Shown here: in pieces, positions 61,113 to 64,000 of the stretch
Numbering within the stretch: position 1 is the stretch's first letter
Layout of the letters: every line of letters begins with the position of its first letter
Source of the DNA: Toxorhynchites rutilus septentrionalis
Lineage: Eukaryota; Arthropoda; Insecta; Diptera; Culicidae
Length of the DNA stretch: 64,000 nucleotides
Reading direction: 5' to 3'
NCBI RefSeq assembly: GCF_029784135.1
Contig: NC_073746.1
Location: 49,560,393-49,624,392 of the forward strand
Made by a program: the position numbers and the translations under genes
The notes under the pieces: generated by a model
Seen by the model: only the letters and a program-made list of their open reading frames with translations
The model's database searches: none
What the model was told of the DNA's origin: nothing

Positions 61113-61465
61113 TAATAGTGGGGGCAAGGTGGCCACTATTGTAAGAGACGTGATTTGCCATAAACGCACCTTTGCACGCGCGTAATTGACGTATTGAATG
61201 AGAACATCACACCACTTGAATTGTTAGTTGAATAACTCAAGGCGCATTCATGATAAATTTGATGTTTTTTTTTCAGATACCAAATATAATAATTTTTAAT
61301 TATGATAATTTCGCAAGGGTTGCACATTAAGCACGTTATAGGTAATTCAGGAAAAATAACACCTTCCACTCTTGTCACGCTTGATCTAAAATACACCTAC
61401 TTCGATATGTAGCACAATTTTTGTGGCCATCTCACCCTTAGTGGTGGCGGACTTGACCCGTCATG

Positions 61466-61605
61466 ATTTTAGTACGTGGACGTAGTTTTTCTACAACAAC
61501 ACAAAGATGGTCAATAGAGGGCGCTGAGTTTGAACTCACGATCGATCGCTTATCAAGCGAACGCGTAACCAACGAAGCTACGAAGGCTACGATGACCCCC
61601 TGTGA
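61466..61605 (-). mobile_element. SINE family A, head fragment
   Basis: On the minus strand: GTAGCTTCGTTGGTTACGCG and GAGTTCAAACTCAGCG, the tRNA-like head, then CTTTGTGTTGTTGTAG. It is the 5' part of the SINE whose tail is at 59433; about 350 bp of middle sequence are missing. Confidence 0.7.
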
Positions 61606-63404
61606 TATTGTTGAGCATCATGAAAATTTGAAATTCATCTAGAAATGTTCAGTCATGTTTCATAACTCTGGTAGGGGCTCAATGTTTGTCTAAGGTTTAT
61701 TGTATTTGAGTGGCGTCATGATCAGAATTGGCTTTCATTAATACTTAGTGTGACTTAGTGTTCTTGGAAGATCGGAACATAGAGTTGTGGGGTCATCCGA
61801 CATATGGGTTTAGCTTTTTCTTATATCCGTATATCAAAAATAAAGTTCTATGGTCAACACTTTACGAGATCTGAAGAAGCGTTTGATATATTCAAAAAGC
61901 ATTTTTACGAGATCCTTTTTTTGGAAAGGTATAAGTGCTATAAGAGTAGGTTTTAATATGCAAAAGTGTAGTGAATATTTAAAAACAATAAAGCCACTTT
62001 CGAAAGCACATATCTTTTTTATCATATCGGTTACGCGTTGGTAATATTCAATAAATTGCACTTCTCGCCATCTCGAATATTGATCCTTCGGATCATCCAC
62101 CCGAATAACCTCGATAACTATTACTCAGTGATATATTATTACCAAATTTTGCCACCCCGTCCAATCATTTGACTGATCAAATTTAATTTCGAATCGTGAT
62201 GATTAGTGCTGAGTGGACATTACATTGGTTTTATGTTTCGGGTTATGGGTGCAACGTGAGAATTGAATGGAAGTTTGAAATTAGTTCTACCTAGACGCAT
62301 ACATTACCAATGATAAATGCGTGCGAATCATAATCGCCATTTATCAATTATATTTCCCAATCGATTACCCCGTTCATCTGGAATGGTATCCTGCTTGTTT
62401 CATTAATGGATTGGGATGCTGTGTGAAAGCTGACTGCTGTATAATCGTTTGATTCGCTCGAACTTTTCGCTTTGGCAGTATTGGAACATAAAAATACACT
62501 TTCGATATTGGTGGAAATTGTTATGAAGTCGCAATATAACCCTGGTTTTCTTGTTCCAAATCTATTACCGGGAATAGAATTTGTTCCAAATTACAAGAAG
62601 CTGTCAAATTTTATTTTCCCGTAAAAAACGAGTGATGAATGGCGTCATTTTCTCCACCATAAATTGTTGTTTTTTGCCACTTCTCTCGAAATCAACACAT
62701 CCCAGTTTATGTGACTTTTTGGTCGAGTAATAGATTCGATTTTTACGATTATAGCTTCCCGTATTCTGCACTAATCGTTGGGTATGAAATTTTATGACTT
62801 ATTTGTAGCCGTGGTTGGGTGGTCTGGTGGTCGAGGCAGATATGCTTTCGGATGGTTTTTTGGTATGGCTGCTGCGGTGGGTACTTTTAAAAAGCAATAA
62901 TTGTGCTGGGATATAAAAGCGGTCCCTGTTCCTCCTGTGGGAGAGCTTGCAAAGGTGCTGCTCAGGTTGAATGGCCAGTTGGGAGGGATAGTCGACGCTT
63001 GCGGTGTCAGCAGTCACAGATGGCTACAAAGGGATTATCTCGAAATTGTGCAATTATTCGGGAATGAAAATGTGGTCTTTGTTTTCATATAATGGAAAAC
63101 GACACAGGAAACTTTTTGGGCAAAACATTATTTGTGGAAACTAATTCCTTTTTTCATATGAACTAAAATAAAGCTACATAGTCGAACAGTTTTGATTAGT
63201 GTTGAAAAAATCATCTTCGCAAAGCTCAAATGAATAGATTTTCGGGCCAGGTTACATCGAAAACCTATATATTCTAAACGAAAAACAAAATGACAGATCC
63301 AGACAACCAGTGAATATGAGCAAATGAACTTTTGTTCTTCAATATGTTTTGAAGTTTATTTTTCTACCTAGTATCATTTTCATCTTGACTATTCAAGATG
63401 ATCC
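61606..63404. other. No recognised gene
   Basis: Moderately AT-rich DNA with no transposon ends or exons that I recognise. A TATAAAAG at 62912 lacks an initiator at the proper distance. Confidence 0.4.
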
Positions 63405-64000
63405 CAGGTTCCACCATTCGCCGAAGGCCTCCCAATCTATGGTGGGATAGCCAGTGTTCCAAATTTATCAGGATAAATCGAATTCATTTAAATTTTTTCG
63501 GAAACGTGCAACCATTGAGAATTTTCAAACGTATTTAGTCCTTGAAAATCAATTTAAAAACTTGATCAAAGGGAAAAAACATGCTTATTGGCGAAATTTC
63601 GTGGGAGGTTTGTCACGAGAAACGTCAATGAAAAAACTATGGAAAGTGGCTCGAAACATGAGAAATTGCTCTTAATCGAATGAAAGCGAAAAATATTCAC
63701 ATCGATGAATTTTGAATTTTGCACGGAAGGTTTGTCCCGATTCCGTTCCCGTAAAAAATTGTTCGAGATGCTTCACAAGATAGGTGCGATCTCGATTCCG
63801 AGTTTTCGATGGAAGAATTCTCTCTTGCTCTCCTTTCTTGTAACAATTCGGCTCCAGGAACGGATAGAATTAAGTTCAACTTACTGAAAACCCTTCCTGA
63901 TGTGGCGAAACATCGCTTGTTGAATTTATTCAATCGGTTTCTGGAGCATAATATTGTTCCAGATGATTGGAGACAAGTAAGAGTGATAGCTATTCAAAAA
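63405..64000 (+). mobile_element. Jockey-like non-LTR retrotransposon fragment, runs off the window
   Basis: WWDSQCSK leads to KLIKGKKHAYWRNFVGGL-like reading (ENQFKNLIKGKKHAYWRNF) and, in another frame, NSAPGTDRIKFNLLKTLPDV and NRFLEHNIVPDDWRQVRVIA, the start of a reverse transcriptase of the Jockey group. Frameshifts and stops (for example near 63454, 63673 and 63704) disable it, though the last 200 bp are open to the window edge. The 5' end is truncated. Confidence 0.8.

Larger units (their letters stand above)
59506..61455. mobile_element. DNA element with GGGGAAGACGGCCACC-type ends, holding copy B
   Basis: GGGGAGGACGGGGGAAGACG and GAGGTAAGATGGCTAC at left are mirrored near 61425-61480 (inverse: GACGGGTCAAG, AAGGGTGAGATGGCCAC). 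The interior outside copy B is non-coding. The element lies between two fragments of a SINE. Right border uncertain by about 30 bp. Confidence 0.5.

Noticed and set aside
62912..62919. TATAAAAG box
   Set aside because: No initiator (TCAGT-like) at about 30 bp downstream and no gene-like frame follows.

Overview
This window looks like nuclear DNA of a culicine mosquito: AT-rich, mostly non-coding and packed with nested transposable elements. The organism is inferred from two things. Several Tc1/mariner-superfamily copies carry the DD37E catalytic spacing (ITmD37E), a group first described from mosquitoes, and the two host genes are insect-like with short introns. I cannot place it to species.

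Only two host protein genes look intact. Positions 38352-38978 (minus) hold a single-exon canopy/seele-type ER protein with signal peptide, six cysteines and a C-terminal RDEL. Positions 43939-44996 (plus) hold a three-exon Rpn11 (PSMD14), the JAMM deubiquitinase of the proteasome lid. Around 53.4-56.05 kb, between inverted copies of one dispersed repeat, lies a decayed canonical histone H2A gene together with two histone-type 3' stem-loops.

Layout. 1.9-5.7 kb: two inverted, broken copies of one Tc1/mariner-like element joined by a fold-back; the left copy contains a 932-bp Helitron whose empty site is preserved in the right copy. 6.2-7.5 kb: a tRNA-derived SINE and transposase relics. 7.5-12.6 kb: no recognised gene. 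12.6-14.3 kb: a Tc1 element with IR/DR ends. 14.5-21.3 kb: a MITE-like element, a DD37E element carrying a SINE, an older DD37E relic split by a 366-bp MITE and by a 2.7-kb fold-back element, and a mariner fragment. 22-31.5 kb: low gene content, a Glu-like SINE, repeat fragments, a TATA+Inr core-promoter match and an array of degenerate ~190-bp units. 31.8-37.1 kb: one non-LTR retrotransposon copy (minus) interrupted by four later insertions, one of which itself contains two more. 38-45 kb: the two host genes with SINE and palindromic MITE copies nearby. 47.3-48.5 kb: a DD34D mariner. 51.2-52.5 and 59.8-61.1 kb: two closely similar DD37E copies with different disabling lesions. 63.4 kb to the end: a Jockey-like reverse transcriptase fragment that runs off the window.

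There is no operon-like organisation and no obvious multi-gene novel system. The striking content is the nesting of elements, with insertion sites that can be reconstructed to the base, several very large palindromes, and a short palindromic motif (core TGACGTAGGACTA) that recurs about a dozen times in otherwise different repeats and near histone-like promoters.
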